This document shows, piece after piece, positions 6,074 through 13,294 of a DNA stretch of 27,843 bases (its first letter is position 1; each line of letters opens with the position of its first letter). Made by a program: the position numbers and the translations under genes. This stretch comes from a virus, in the IMG/VR virus record IMGVR_UViG_3300042731_002614, positions 1 to 27,843 of that record, one strand, 5' to 3'. Under the pieces are notes generated by a model that ran no database searches, was not told the DNA's origin, and saw only the letters and a list, made by a program, of their open reading frames with translations.

Positions 6074-6948
6074 GTGAAGTCACCAAAATTGATCGCCACG
6101 AGATCGTGCAGGAACAGCAGTCAGCAGATCCGATGGTCTCTATGATCGAGCGCGTCGTGATGAACCCTGATGCCGATCTGGACAAGCTGGAGCGAATGCT
6201 GGCGATGAAAGAACGCATGGACGCTCAGAACGCTAGCCGCGCCTACGCTGCCGCCCTGTCTGCCGCCCGCGCAGAAATACCGCCGATCATCAAGGATGCC
6301 ACGGTGGACTTCACCAGCCAGAAGGGCCGCACCCACTACAAGCACGAGACGCTGGCCGGCATCGCCAAGACCATCGACCCGATACTGTCAAAGCATGGCC
6401 TGTCCTATCGGTTCCGCACCGACCAGGGGAATGGCGGCGTCCGCGTCACCTGCATAGTGCAGCACATGGACGGCCACAGCGAGGAAACCAGCCTGTCCGG
6501 CTCCCCGGATGGCTCCGGCAGCAAGAACAGCTTTCAGGCGGTCGGCAGCGCGGTGACGTACCTCCAGCGCTACACGCTAAAGGCCGCTCTCGGACTGTCT
6601 GCCGAGGTGGATGACGACGGACAAGAAGCGGCATCAAGGCAGGAACAGAAGCGCGATGAGCGAGACAGAATTCAGCGCGAAATGTCTCATGAGACATATG
6701 ACAGAGCTGGGTATTTCGACGCCAATGCCGCCGCAAAGCGGATCATGGCGAAGTTGAATGGCGCAGACACGATTGATGATCTGGCCGCGCGCTGGAAATC
6801 CGAACAGCTAGTAATCGCCGAAGTGAAGGCTGAGAGCCAGCCGATGTACGACGAAATATGCCACACCAAGGAGGCGCGCAAGACCACGATCAGCGCAACC
6901 GAAAACAGCCAGTCGCCAGACATTGACGAAAACGAAATACCGTACTGA
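6070..6948 (+). CDS. ERF-family single-strand annealing protein
   Basis: A 292-residue recombinase of the ERF superfamily (P22 Erf-like), which anneals complementary ssDNA for phage recombination and circularisation. Residues about 55-180 carry the family pattern: AAALSAARAEIPPIIKD, KGRTHYKHETLAGI, IDPILSKHGLSYRF, and the signature KNSFQAVGSAVTYLQRYTLK followed by ALGLS and an acidic EVDDDGQ. The C-terminal third is charged and less conserved, as usual. It sits upstream of a coiled-coil protein, NinB and an HNH nuclease, a standard recombination cluster. Confidence 0.92.
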   Translation: MSEVTKIDRHEIVQEQQSADPMVSMIERVVMNPDADLDKLERMLAMKERMDAQNASRAYAAALSAARAEIPPIIKDATVDFTSQKGRTHYKHETLAGIAKTIDPILSKHGLSYRFRTDQGNGGVRVTCIVQHMDGHSEETSLSGSPDGSGSKNSFQAVGSAVTYLQRYTLKAALGLSAEVDDDGQEAASRQEQKRDERDRIQREMSHETYDRAGYFDANAAAKRIMAKLNGADTIDDLAARWKSEQLVIAEVKAESQPMYDEICHTKEARKTTISATENSQSPDIDENEIPY

Positions 6949-6959
6949 TGGAGAGAACA

Positions 6960-7655
6960 ATGACCGAAGAAGCACTAGCACCGCGCGACCACAATAATCC
7001 GCCTGACACTATCGACGAAATCACCGCCGCATTCGAGGCAATCCGCCTTGAGGCCGAAAACTGGCTCGACGGAGAACAGGTCGAGAACGAAGGCCAGATG
7101 AATGCCGTTGACGTGCTGCGCAAGGACATGCGCCGTATGCGTCTTGACCTTGAGGCAGGGCAGAAATCTGCGACTGCACCGCTCTATGACGCCTACAAGA
7201 GCGAACTGGCGCGCTGGAAGCCGACAATCGACGACGCCAAGCGCATCGAGAAGGGGCTTGTAGCAGCGGTTGACACGTTCAAGCGCAAGCTGGCAGCCGA
7301 GAAAGAGGAGGCGGAGCGCAAGGCCCGCGCCGAGGCCGAGCGCAAGCGCCGCGAGGCAGATGAAGCAGCGCGCAAAGCGAACGCTGCCGACATCGAAGCG
7401 CAGCGCGCCGCCGCAGCAGCACAGCAGGAAGCAGAGGAAGCGCAGCGCGCCGCAGCCAAGTCCAGCAAGGAACAGGTCAAGGGACTGCGCACGGTCACGA
7501 AGCACGAGATCGAAGACCACAAGGCGGCGCTTCACTGGATCGCAAAGAATGACCGCGATGCAGTCACTGCCTTCATCGAGGACTACGTGCGGCGAAATCA
7601 CAAAGACAAGACCATTGACGGAGTGAAGGTCTGGCAGGAAAAGGCAGCGTACTGA
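6960..7655 (+). CDS. coiled-coil protein of the recombination cluster (231 aa)
   Basis: The start at ATG 6960 is supported by GGAGAG just upstream; an in-frame ATG at 6948 overlaps the ERF stop but lacks a site. It begins with a DHNNPPDTIDEI segment recurrent in phage proteins beside SSAP genes. The middle (about 100-175) is a long alanine/glutamate/arginine coiled coil (KEEAERKARAEAERKRREAD type). A compact C-terminal domain follows (HEIEDHKAALHWIAKNDRDA then FIEDYVRRNHKDKTIDGVKV). Probably an accessory to ERF; the exact role is unknown. Confidence 0.8.
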   Translation: MTEEALAPRDHNNPPDTIDEITAAFEAIRLEAENWLDGEQVENEGQMNAVDVLRKDMRRMRLDLEAGQKSATAPLYDAYKSELARWKPTIDDAKRIEKGLVAAVDTFKRKLAAEKEEAERKARAEAERKRREADEAARKANAADIEAQRAAAAAQQEAEEAQRAAAKSSKEQVKGLRTVTKHEIEDHKAALHWIAKNDRDAVTAFIEDYVRRNHKDKTIDGVKVWQEKAAY

Positions 7656-8056
7656 TGACCCAAACAGTCATTCTCCGCACTGACACGCAGCGCTCTATCG
7701 CCAAGCGCATGATCGACTCCGCACCGGAAAACGGAGTGGTCAAGATCAGCGAACCGAAGCGAAACAATGACCAGAATGCCCGCATGTGGGCGATGCTGTC
7801 GGACGTTTCACGCGCCAAGCCTGAAGGACGCATGTGGCCGCCTGAAACATGGAAATGCGCCTTCATGCACAGCCTCGGCCACCAGGTGCAGTTCGCAGAA
7901 GGTTTGGACGGTTCAGGCCCGTTCCCGCTCGGATTTCGCACATCTCGCATGACCGTGCGTCAGATGGCCGACCTGATCACAGTTATTCAGGAATACGGCG
8001 ACCGGCACGGCGTTCAGTGGAGCGAACCGAACCCGTATGAACGAGGCGCAGCATGA
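7655..8056 (+). CDS. ninB: NinB family recombination protein
   Basis: A 133-residue protein matching NinB/lambda Orf, which binds single-stranded DNA and assists phage recombination. Key segments are RNNDQNARMWAMLSDVSR, the WPPETWKCAFMHSLGH region, RTSRMTVRQMADLI and YGDRHGVQWSEP. Length is near the family norm. The ATG overlaps the previous stop (TGATG), and the stop overlaps the following HNH gene (ATGA). Confidence 0.92.
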   Translation: MTQTVILRTDTQRSIAKRMIDSAPENGVVKISEPKRNNDQNARMWAMLSDVSRAKPEGRMWPPETWKCAFMHSLGHQVQFAEGLDGSGPFPLGFRTSRMTVRQMADLITVIQEYGDRHGVQWSEPNPYERGAA

Positions 8057-8415
8057 CCTCACGCCAGACGAAAACATGGATAGGAAAGCGGCCTGAGACA
8101 CAGGCACCGGCACGGGTAAAGGCGCGGATCATCATGCGTCAGGACGGTATATGTGCCTGCGGGTGTGGCGTGAAGCTAGGTCTTGCAGGTGAGCTGATCG
8201 AGTTCGACCACGAACAGGCGCTAATTCTTGGCGGGGCCAACGACGAGGACAACATGCGTGCCATGCGCCGACCATGCCACAAGGCAAAGACGCGCGATGA
8301 CGTTGCGCAGAAGTCAGTCGAGGCGAGGAAGCGCAACAAGCACCTCGGTCTGAACAAGCCGAAACGAAAAATGCCGTATCGGAAATTCGACGGAACGCCG
8401 GTCTGGCCTGAATAA
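8053..8415 (+). CDS. HNH endonuclease (120 aa)
   Basis: A small HNH nuclease. The core lies at about residues 22-80: a first cysteine pair in GICACGCG, the catalytic-type EFDHEQAL with aspartate-histidine, ALILGGANDEDNMRAM, and CHKAKTRDD as the closing metal-binding segment. The N-terminus RVKARIIMRQDG is typical of phage HNH proteins of Alphaproteobacteria. In this recombination cluster it may act in recombination or packaging rather than as a homing enzyme. Starts and stops overlap both neighbours (ATGA, TAATG). Confidence 0.9.
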   Translation: MTSRQTKTWIGKRPETQAPARVKARIIMRQDGICACGCGVKLGLAGELIEFDHEQALILGGANDEDNMRAMRRPCHKAKTRDDVAQKSVEARKRNKHLGLNKPKRKMPYRKFDGTPVWPE

Positions 8416-9476
8416 TGGAGGATAGATTGAAAAAGATTGAAAAACTCACCGATGAGCAAAAAGCTGCAATGCCGCGCTATGTCGAAAAGTGGCTCGGATA
8501 TGGAATCAGTACCGAGCCTGCTGATAGGCGACGTGCAGAATCTGCAATTCGAACGATGTACGAAATCTCTGAGTTAAAGCCGCCAATCATCGTTTGGTGT
8601 GACAGCCCCCTTTCTATGATTCTTTCCAAGGAGGCAATGGCCAGCGTCGGTTCCAGCGTCAGGGACAGCGTCTGGTACAGCGTCAGGGCCAGCGTCGGGG
8701 CCAGCGTCTGGGACAGCGTCTGGTACAGCGTCTGGTACAGCGTCAGGGCCAGCGTCTGGGACAGCGTCAGGGCCAGCGTCTGGGACAGCGTCAGGGCCAG
8801 CGTCTGGGACAGCGTCTGGGACAGCGTCAGGGACAGCGTCTACGGTCAACATGAAGCAGGCTGGATTTCGTTTTACGATTTCTTTCGCGAAGAATGCGGA
8901 TTGCTTTGCCAAACCGACAGGATGCGCGGATTTATCGAACTGACGAAATCATGTGGTTGGATTTTACCATGCGAGAACATCTGCTTTGCATCAGAACGTC
9001 ACTACATCTGCACGGTAGATGAGAACGGTCTGATCCACAATGAAACTGGCCCAGCCGTTGCATATCGTGACGGTTTCGAAATCCACGCATGGCACGGAAC
9101 GCGTGTCCCGTCGAAATGGATCATGTCACCTGATGAGGTCTATCCTGAAGAAGTGATACGCTGCGAGAATGTAGAACAGCGCGCCGCCGGATGCGCCATC
9201 ATCGGATGGGCGAAAATTGCCGACAAGCTGAATAGGCGTGTTATAGACGGCGACCCTGATAGCGACATCGGCGCTCTGGTCGAACTGACCATGCCTGGCC
9301 TGCCTGAACCTGGTCGATTCCTGATGGCGAAGTGCCCGCGCAACGGGACGATATGCGAGGGCGTTCCTCGCACCTCTGATATTGATGGTCTTCCCATCGA
9401 TACAGCCATTGCCGCGCAGGCATGGCGGGATTGCTTGCCGCAGGATGAGTACATTCACCCGGAGATTAGGTTCTGA
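8415..9476 (+). CDS. DUF6745-like protein with tetrapeptide repeat array (353 aa)
   Basis: The N-terminus ([18 protein letters not shown] and [14 protein letters not shown]) and the middle/C-terminal region ([44 protein letters not shown]) match the family I know as DUF6745. Between them residues about 77-144 consist of 17 copies of S-V-x-x (x mostly W/R then D/A/Y), encoded by a 12-nt tandem repeat. ATG 8415 overlaps the previous stop but lacks a Shine-Dalgarno. TTG 8427 has GGAGG 5 nt upstream and may be the real start (349 aa). Function unknown. A repeat of this type could fold as a solenoid or be a hotspot for length variation. Confidence 0.8.
   Translation: MEDRLKKIEKLTDEQKAAMPRYVEKWLGYGISTEPADRRRAESAIRTMYEISELKPPIIVWCDSPLSMILSKEAMASVGSSVRDSVWYSVRASVGASVWDSVWYSVWYSVRASVWDSVRASVWDSVRASVWDSVWDSVRDSVYGQHEAGWISFYDFFREECGLLCQTDRMRGFIELTKSCGWILPCENICFASERHYICTVDENGLIHNETGPAVAYRDGFEIHAWHGTRVPSKWIMSPDEVYPEEVIRCENVEQRAAGCAIIGWAKIADKLNRRVIDGDPDSDIGALVELTMPGLPEPGRFLMAKCPRNGTICEGVPRTSDIDGLPIDTAIAAQAWRDCLPQDEYIHPEIRF
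8643..8846 (+). repeat. 17-copy 12-nt coding tandem repeat (S-V-x-x)
   Basis: Units of the form AGCGTC + two variable codons run without interruption for 204 nt. The variable codons are TGG, AGG, GGG or TAC, then GAC, GCC or TAC, so third and fourth residues vary while AGCGTC is invariant. The period keeps the frame, so copy-number changes would only alter protein length in steps of four residues. Confidence 0.95.
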
Positions 9477-9988
9477 TGTCTCCTAAATATCTTGATCTGA
9501 CTGAAATGAGGTTTGGTCGTTTAACCGCGAAGCACACCAGCTTTAAGGAAACTGGAAAACACACAAAATGGCTTTGCGTCTGTGACTGCGGGAATGAGTT
9601 AAGTGTGACCGTGCAACGGTTGATGCGCGGAGACACGAAGAGCTGTGGATGCCTGCGCGACGAGAAATGCGCGGAAATAAATAAGACGCATGGGCTAACA
9701 GGAACGCGGCTTCACCGAATTTGGAAAGGTATTCTGAGCAGAACAAACAACCACGCTCGTCGTTCTTATCCATATTATGGCGGTCGCGGTATAATAGTTT
9801 GTGATGAATGGGGTGAAAGTTTTGAGGCTTTTCGAGATTGGGCGCTCGATAACGGTTATGCGTCAAATCTATCCATCGATCGCATAGACAATGATGGCGA
9901 CTATTCACCGGAAAATTGCCGGTGGGCCACCGCAAAGGAGCAGGCGGCAAATCGTCGCGCTCGATCTTGCTACCGAAAACAACAGTAA
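9476..9988 (+). CDS. HNH/AP2-like phage protein (170 aa), homing-endonuclease type
   Basis: The N-terminal ~65 residues have the pattern F-G-R-L-T...W-x-C-x-C-D-C-G-N...[12 protein letters not shown], a cysteine-rich (CxCxC, CGC) DNA-binding knob seen in phage homing-type endonucleases. The rest ([36 protein letters not shown], then [20 protein letters not shown]) matches the HNH-like C-terminal half, with SIDRIDNDG...NCRW as the nuclease-type core. The DNA is more AT-rich than surrounding genes, consistent with a mobile gene. It overlaps the preceding stop (TGATG). Its target site is unknown. Confidence 0.85.
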   Translation: MSPKYLDLTEMRFGRLTAKHTSFKETGKHTKWLCVCDCGNELSVTVQRLMRGDTKSCGCLRDEKCAEINKTHGLTGTRLHRIWKGILSRTNNHARRSYPYYGGRGIIVCDEWGESFEAFRDWALDNGYASNLSIDRIDNDGDYSPENCRWATAKEQAANRRARSCYRKQQ

Positions 9989-10012
9989 ATTCGCACCTGA
10001 AGGAGAAAAACC

Positions 10013-10360
10013 ATGCGCGAAGCAATTGCGAACCAAGGCGAAATCCGTATCGATAGTATCGATGTAATGCCAGACGCCGAAACCAAGCCGTTCGAAGAAA
10101 AGAACAGCAAAGGTTTCATCATCAGCCACAGCGAGAGCGGGCATCATCACATTCTCGGCGGGGATGTCGAGGTGATGGAGCGTACCGAAGCACCTGCTGG
10201 CGCCCGCATCCTCTATGCCATCGTGAAAGAGCCGACGAAGCTGTTTCAGGACGCCGCCGTTCCGCACCAGCCTGTCGATCTCGATCCCGGCATCTACGAA
10301 TTCCGCATCAAGCGCGAATTTGACCCGTTCGCTGAACAGGCGCGGCGCGTGGCAGACTAA
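10013..10360 (+). CDS. conserved phage hypothetical protein (115 aa)
   Basis: AAGGAG precedes ATG 10013. The segments GFIISHSESGHHHILGG, ARILYAIVKEPTKLFQDA and PGIYEFRIKREFDPFAEQ followed by ARRVAD form a pattern I recognise from conserved hypothetical proteins of alphaproteobacterial phages. The compact SGHHH cluster could bind metal. No enzymatic motif is evident and the function is unknown. Confidence 0.8.
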   Translation: MREAIANQGEIRIDSIDVMPDAETKPFEEKNSKGFIISHSESGHHHILGGDVEVMERTEAPAGARILYAIVKEPTKLFQDAAVPHQPVDLDPGIYEFRIKREFDPFAEQARRVAD

Positions 10361-10376
10361 CCATCCACTTCGGTGA

Positions 10377-10395
10377 CCGGCCCCGCGCGGGCCGG
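10377..10395. other. GC-rich hairpin in intergenic gap
   Basis: CCGGCCC and GGGCCGG form a perfect 7-bp stem around a 5-nt CGCGC loop in the 64-nt gap between two plus-strand genes. There is no T tract on either strand, so it is not a normal intrinsic terminator. It may act as an RNA stability or processing element. Confidence 0.5.
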
Positions 10396-10424
10396 CATCC
10401 CAAGCGGAAACGAAGGAGAGAGAG

Positions 10425-10619
10425 ATGGAAAATAAAACTGTTGGCGATCTGATCTTTGATGAGCAGGTCGAACGAGGTGCCGCTGCACTGCGAGCACATC
10501 AGATGGCGGGTCGATTCACTGTTTCTTGGGAAAATATACCAAAGGGACAGAAGAAAAAATGGATCACCGCAGCGGCCATCGTTCTTACCGCCTCGCGCGA
10601 GAAAGGCAGTACCGAATGA
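10425..10619 (+). CDS. small hypothetical protein (64 aa)
   Basis: A strong AAGGAGAGAGAG lies directly before ATG 10425. The protein begins MENKTVGDLIFDEQVERG, contains WENIPKGQKKKWITAAAIVL and ends REKGSTE. It looks soluble and helical and is not recognised. Its TGA overlaps the next start (ATGA). Confidence 0.7.
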   Translation: MENKTVGDLIFDEQVERGAAALRAHQMAGRFTVSWENIPKGQKKKWITAAAIVLTASREKGSTE

Positions 10620-10687
10620 CCATCCGCGAGAAACTGGCCGACTGGATCAGCGGCGGCGCCCGCATGTGCGAGGAGGCGATGAAATGA
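10616..10687 (+). CDS. very small protein (23 aa)
   Basis: ATG 10616 reads MTIREKLADWISGGARMCEE then AMK. Both ends overlap neighbours by ATGA, which supports translation as part of the operon. Similar very short MT(I/L)REKLAxWI proteins occur, as I recall, in other rhizobial phages. Function unknown; it may chiefly couple translation. Confidence 0.5.
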   Translation: MTIREKLADWISGGARMCEEAMK

Positions 10688-11040
10688 GCCTGATTGACGA
10701 CATCAAGCGAGACCGTGATGCCGGGACACCGGGTCCGTGGATACAAAATCTTGGAATGCTAACCAAATATGACGGAGATACAACTAAGCCAATTGAGGTC
10801 GCTGGTCTTGGTATGGCTCACTTCTCAGCTGGATCATTGTCATTTTGCCATCAAATCGCAAATTCCCGTCGCATAGCCCGTGTACCAGACATGGAGGCCG
10901 CGCTGCTGGCGGCTGAGAATCTCGCGAATGCGGTATCTGTTCTGAGCGGTGCAGCTTGTCTAGACGACGATGGGCCGAGTGACTGGGAGAATATGCGCTC
11001 CGCCCTAGTCGCCTACCGCGAGGCCACGAAACAGGCCTGA
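10684..11040 (+). CDS. phage hypothetical protein (118 aa)
   Basis: The start is ATG 10684, overlapping the previous TGA; the frame extends further upstream only through other genes. It opens MSLIDDIKRDRDAGTPGPW, with NSRRIARVPDMEAALLAAE in the middle and a helical DWENMRSALVAYREATKQA end. This arrangement (TPGPW...RRIARVPDME) recurs in small Ea22-like/ead-like phage proteins, which have no established activity. Confidence 0.7.
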   Translation: MSLIDDIKRDRDAGTPGPWIQNLGMLTKYDGDTTKPIEVAGLGMAHFSAGSLSFCHQIANSRRIARVPDMEAALLAAENLANAVSVLSGAACLDDDGPSDWENMRSALVAYREATKQA

Positions 11041-11076
11041 CCTACAACCACAACAACGAACAGAAGGATCACAACC

Positions 11077-11445
11077 ATGCCCCACCCCGTAGACATCCAC
11101 GTCGGAAAACGCCTTAAATCGCTGCGCCTGCTGCGCGGCCTGACCCAATCAGATGTCGCCAAGGCGCTCGGATTGTCGTTCCAGCAGGTGCAGAAATACG
11201 AACTCGGCCGCAACCGGATCAGCGCCAGCAAGCTCTACATGATCGCAGGCAAGCTCGGCGTGCAGGTCGCCTACTTATTCGAAGGCCTGGACGACACCGG
11301 CGACGGTGGCCCGGTGATCGAGGCGGAAACCGCACAGATGGCCGGGAAGATCGCCCGCATCGCCGACCCCGCCCACCGCAGCCGCATTATGGGCTTCGTC
11401 GACGCGATCCTCGACCTGCAGCAAGGCGCGGAGGCCGCGGCATGA
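11077..11445 (+). CDS. XRE-family transcriptional regulator (122 aa)
   Basis: A Cro/CI-type helix-turn-helix occupies about residues 8-65: VGKRLKSLRLLRGLTQSDVA then ALGLSFQQVQKYELGRNRIS and LYMIAGKLGVQVAYLFEG. The C-terminal half is an alanine-rich helical tail without a LexA-like peptidase site, so it is not a classic cleavable repressor. AAGGA precedes the start. Its stop overlaps the cytosine methyltransferase start (ATGA), so the two are expressed together. This could be an ordinary phage regulator or a controller of the methylase gene. Confidence 0.9.
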   Translation: MPHPVDIHVGKRLKSLRLLRGLTQSDVAKALGLSFQQVQKYELGRNRISASKLYMIAGKLGVQVAYLFEGLDDTGDGGPVIEAETAQMAGKIARIADPAHRSRIMGFVDAILDLQQGAEAAA

Positions 11446-12704
11446 AGTATGGATCGGTCTGTTCCGGAATTGAGGCGGCAACGCAAGCCTGGCATCCGCT
11501 AGGCTGGACGCCTTCGTTTTTCTCAGAGATCGATCCGTTCCCGCGCGCTGTTCTCGCGCATCATTACCCTGACGTGCCTCTGCATGGCGACTTCACAACA
11601 ATCGAAAGTGGCGACTATGACCCAATTGACCTTCTTGTCGGAGGAACCCCATGCCAATCATTCTCAATCGCAGGATTGCGCGGAGGATTGGGCGATGACC
11701 GTGGCAACTTGGCACTCGAATATCTTAGGCTGGCTGACCGACTGCGGACCAAGTGGCTGGTTTGGGAGAACGTCCCCGGCGTCCTGTCATCAAGCGGAGG
11801 ACGGGACTTTGGTTCCATTCTCGGGGGCATGGTCGAACTCGGGTATGGGGTCGCCTACCGAGTTCTTGACGCTCAGTACGTCAGAACACTGCCATTTCCT
11901 TGGGCCATTCCGCAGCGCCGGCGTCGTGTGTTCGTTGTCGGATATCTTGGAGACTGGCGACGTGCCGCAGCGGTACTTTTTGACGGCGAAAGCATGTCGG
12001 GGAATCCTCCGCCGCGCCGAGAAGCGGGGAAAGCAGTTGCCCCCACTATTAGCGCGCGCCCTACAGGCGGTGGCGGGCTAGGCACTGACTTCGATCTGGA
12101 CTGGGGATTGGTCGCAAACTCCGGTGATGTAAGCTATTGTCTTGCAGCAAGCGCACAGCAGAGCCTCGACGCCGAGACCGAGACCTTAATCGCGAGCGCG
12201 ACTGGCGACGTAAGTCACGCCCTGCGCGCAGAAGGCTTTGACGCCAGCGAAGATGGAACTGGGCGCGGAACGCTGACGATTGCCATTCAAGAGCGCGCCA
12301 TCAGCGAAAACCATAATGCTGGACCGGATGGTGCTGGCGTAAGGGATGACGGCGCAAGCTATACGCTTGAAGCTAGGTCTGTCTGTCAGGCTGTTGCGTT
12401 CGATACCACGCAGGTGACCAGCAAGGGAAATTACAGCAACCCGAAGCCCGGCGACCCGTGCCATCCATTGGCAGCAGGAGCGCACCCGCCTGCCATAGCA
12501 ACCACATGGGCTGTGCGCCGCCTGACCCCGACAGAATGCGAGCGCCTCCAGGGATTTCCTGACGGCTTCACCGACGTTCCGTGGCGCGGCAAAGATCACG
12601 CGCCAGACGGACGGCGATACAAGGCTTTGGGCAATTCATTCGCTGTGAATGTGGTCCAGTGGATTGGGCGGCGGATAGAAATGGTTGAGGCGTTCGATGT
12701 TTAA
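11442..12704 (+). CDS. C5 cytosine-specific DNA methyltransferase (420 aa)
   Basis: A DNA (cytosine-5) methyltransferase that transfers a methyl group from SAM to cytosine. Visible motifs are motif I GSVCSGIEAATQAW (about 4-17), motif IV GGTPCQSFSIAG with the catalytic cysteine near residue 70, motif VI WENVPG, motif VIII QRRRRVFVVG, and the late motifs LTPTECERLQGFPDG and ALGNSFAVNV near the C-terminus. A long glycine/serine/acidic region (about 185-350) separates the catalytic and closing motifs and probably holds the target recognition part. The first half overlaps another long open frame (11617-12081). It is coupled to an XRE regulator upstream and overlaps an HNH nuclease gene by 8 nt downstream. 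Likely roles are protecting phage DNA from host restriction or pairing with the HNH enzyme. Confidence 0.95.
   Translation: MKYGSVCSGIEAATQAWHPLGWTPSFFSEIDPFPRAVLAHHYPDVPLHGDFTTIESGDYDPIDLLVGGTPCQSFSIAGLRGGLGDDRGNLALEYLRLADRLRTKWLVWENVPGVLSSSGGRDFGSILGGMVELGYGVAYRVLDAQYVRTLPFPWAIPQRRRRVFVVGYLGDWRRAAAVLFDGESMSGNPPPRREAGKAVAPTISARPTGGGGLGTDFDLDWGLVANSGDVSYCLAASAQQSLDAETETLIASATGDVSHALRAEGFDASEDGTGRGTLTIAIQERAISENHNAGPDGAGVRDDGASYTLEARSVCQAVAFDTTQVTSKGNYSNPKPGDPCHPLAAGAHPPAIATTWAVRRLTPTECERLQGFPDGFTDVPWRGKDHAPDGRRYKALGNSFAVNVVQWIGRRIEMVEAFDV
11617..12081 (+). CDS. candidate overlapping gene in +1 frame of the methyltransferase (154 aa)
   Basis: ATG 11617 opens 154 codons entirely inside the methyltransferase gene, shifted by +1. 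The product begins MTQLTFLSEEP, contains GPSGWFGRTSPASC and SNSGMGSPTEF, then CSLSDILETGDVPQRYF, and ends with a basic helix CRGILRRAEKRGKQLPP. This is not the low-complexity composition expected of a shadow frame. I recall very similar hypothetical proteins (SLSDILETGDVPQRYFL followed by a GILRRAEKRGK segment) annotated in other phages; I could not check this. There is no strong Shine-Dalgarno (a weak GAAAGTGG). ATG 11584 is an alternative start. Function unknown. Confidence 0.5.
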   Translation: MTQLTFLSEEPHANHSQSQDCAEDWAMTVATWHSNILGWLTDCGPSGWFGRTSPASCHQAEDGTLVPFSGAWSNSGMGSPTEFLTLSTSEHCHFLGPFRSAGVVCSLSDILETGDVPQRYFLTAKACRGILRRAEKRGKQLPPLLARALQAVAG

Positions 12705-13293
12705 GTGCAAATCCTGCGGCGAAACAAAGCCGGATTCAGAGTATCGCATCCACAAAAAGGGGTATAGGATTGGCAAGTGCCGCGCTTGCGAGCGATCATA
12801 TCAAAGGGATTGGTATGCATCGCGAGGCGATTATGCTCGCAAGATGAAGCGGGACTACATGGCTCGATTGCGCGCATCCAATCCAGATGCCACCCGCGAA
12901 AAGCAACGTAAATGGCACGCAGCGAACCGTGAGAAGAATACCGCCAAAATGCGCGAATATTACGCCCGCCGATTTTTTTGGGCTAAGGCGTGCAAGCTGC
13001 GCAAGATGGGAGCTGCCAATTATACTGAATTGGCGCGTCTTTGGAAAAAGCAGCGTGGCTTGTGTGCATTAACCGGAAGACGGCTTTCGCGCGAAAACGC
13101 CGAACTCGATCACAAAATACCAAAGTCGCGAGGTGGAGGCGACGAGATTGACAACCTACAGTGGGTGACTGTTGAGGCCAATCGAGCAAAGCGTGACCTC
13201 ACTGATGGAGAATTTGCTGAGCTTTGCGGAGATGTCATGCGATGGATCGGAGACCGCATTCAGCTTGTTGAAGAACTGACCAAGGAGGGCTGA
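12697..13293 (+). CDS. HNH endonuclease with N-terminal zinc ribbon (198 aa)
   Basis: ATG 12697 overlaps the methyltransferase stop by 8 nt and follows GAGG. Residues 1-40 hold a zinc-ribbon-like CKSCGETK...CRACERSYQRDW arrangement. A long basic helix (RKMKRDYMARLRASNPDATR and so on) leads to the HNH core at about 125-175: LCALTGRRL, AELDHKIPKSRGG, IDNLQWVTVEANRAK. The aspartate-histidine and downstream asparagine are present, so it is probably active. The AT-richer codon use than the methylase suggests independent origin. It is either a free-standing homing-type nuclease or a restriction partner of the adjacent methylase. Confidence 0.9.
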   Translation: MFKCKSCGETKPDSEYRIHKKGYRIGKCRACERSYQRDWYASRGDYARKMKRDYMARLRASNPDATREKQRKWHAANREKNTAKMREYYARRFFWAKACKLRKMGAANYTELARLWKKQRGLCALTGRRLSRENAELDHKIPKSRGGGDEIDNLQWVTVEANRAKRDLTDGEFAELCGDVMRWIGDRIQLVEELTKEG

Positions 13294-13294
13294 C

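Noticed and set aside
6975-7626. Antisense and +1 frames over the coiled-coil gene
   Set aside because: They arise from GC-rich alanine/glutamate/arginine codons and have the expected shadow composition (cysteine/leucine or arginine/serine-rich).
8643-8846. Possible CRISPR-like or minisatellite array
   Set aside because: The period is only 12 nt with no spacers, and it lies in frame inside a coding gene.
8574-8912. Minus-strand frame rich in [11 protein letters not shown] repeats
   Set aside because: It is the antisense of the 12-nt coding repeat, which keeps all frames open by periodicity; the plus-strand product has flanking family domains.
10377-10395. GC-rich hairpin as an intrinsic terminator
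   Set aside because: No T run on either strand, and the next gene continues in the same direction with a strong ribosome site.
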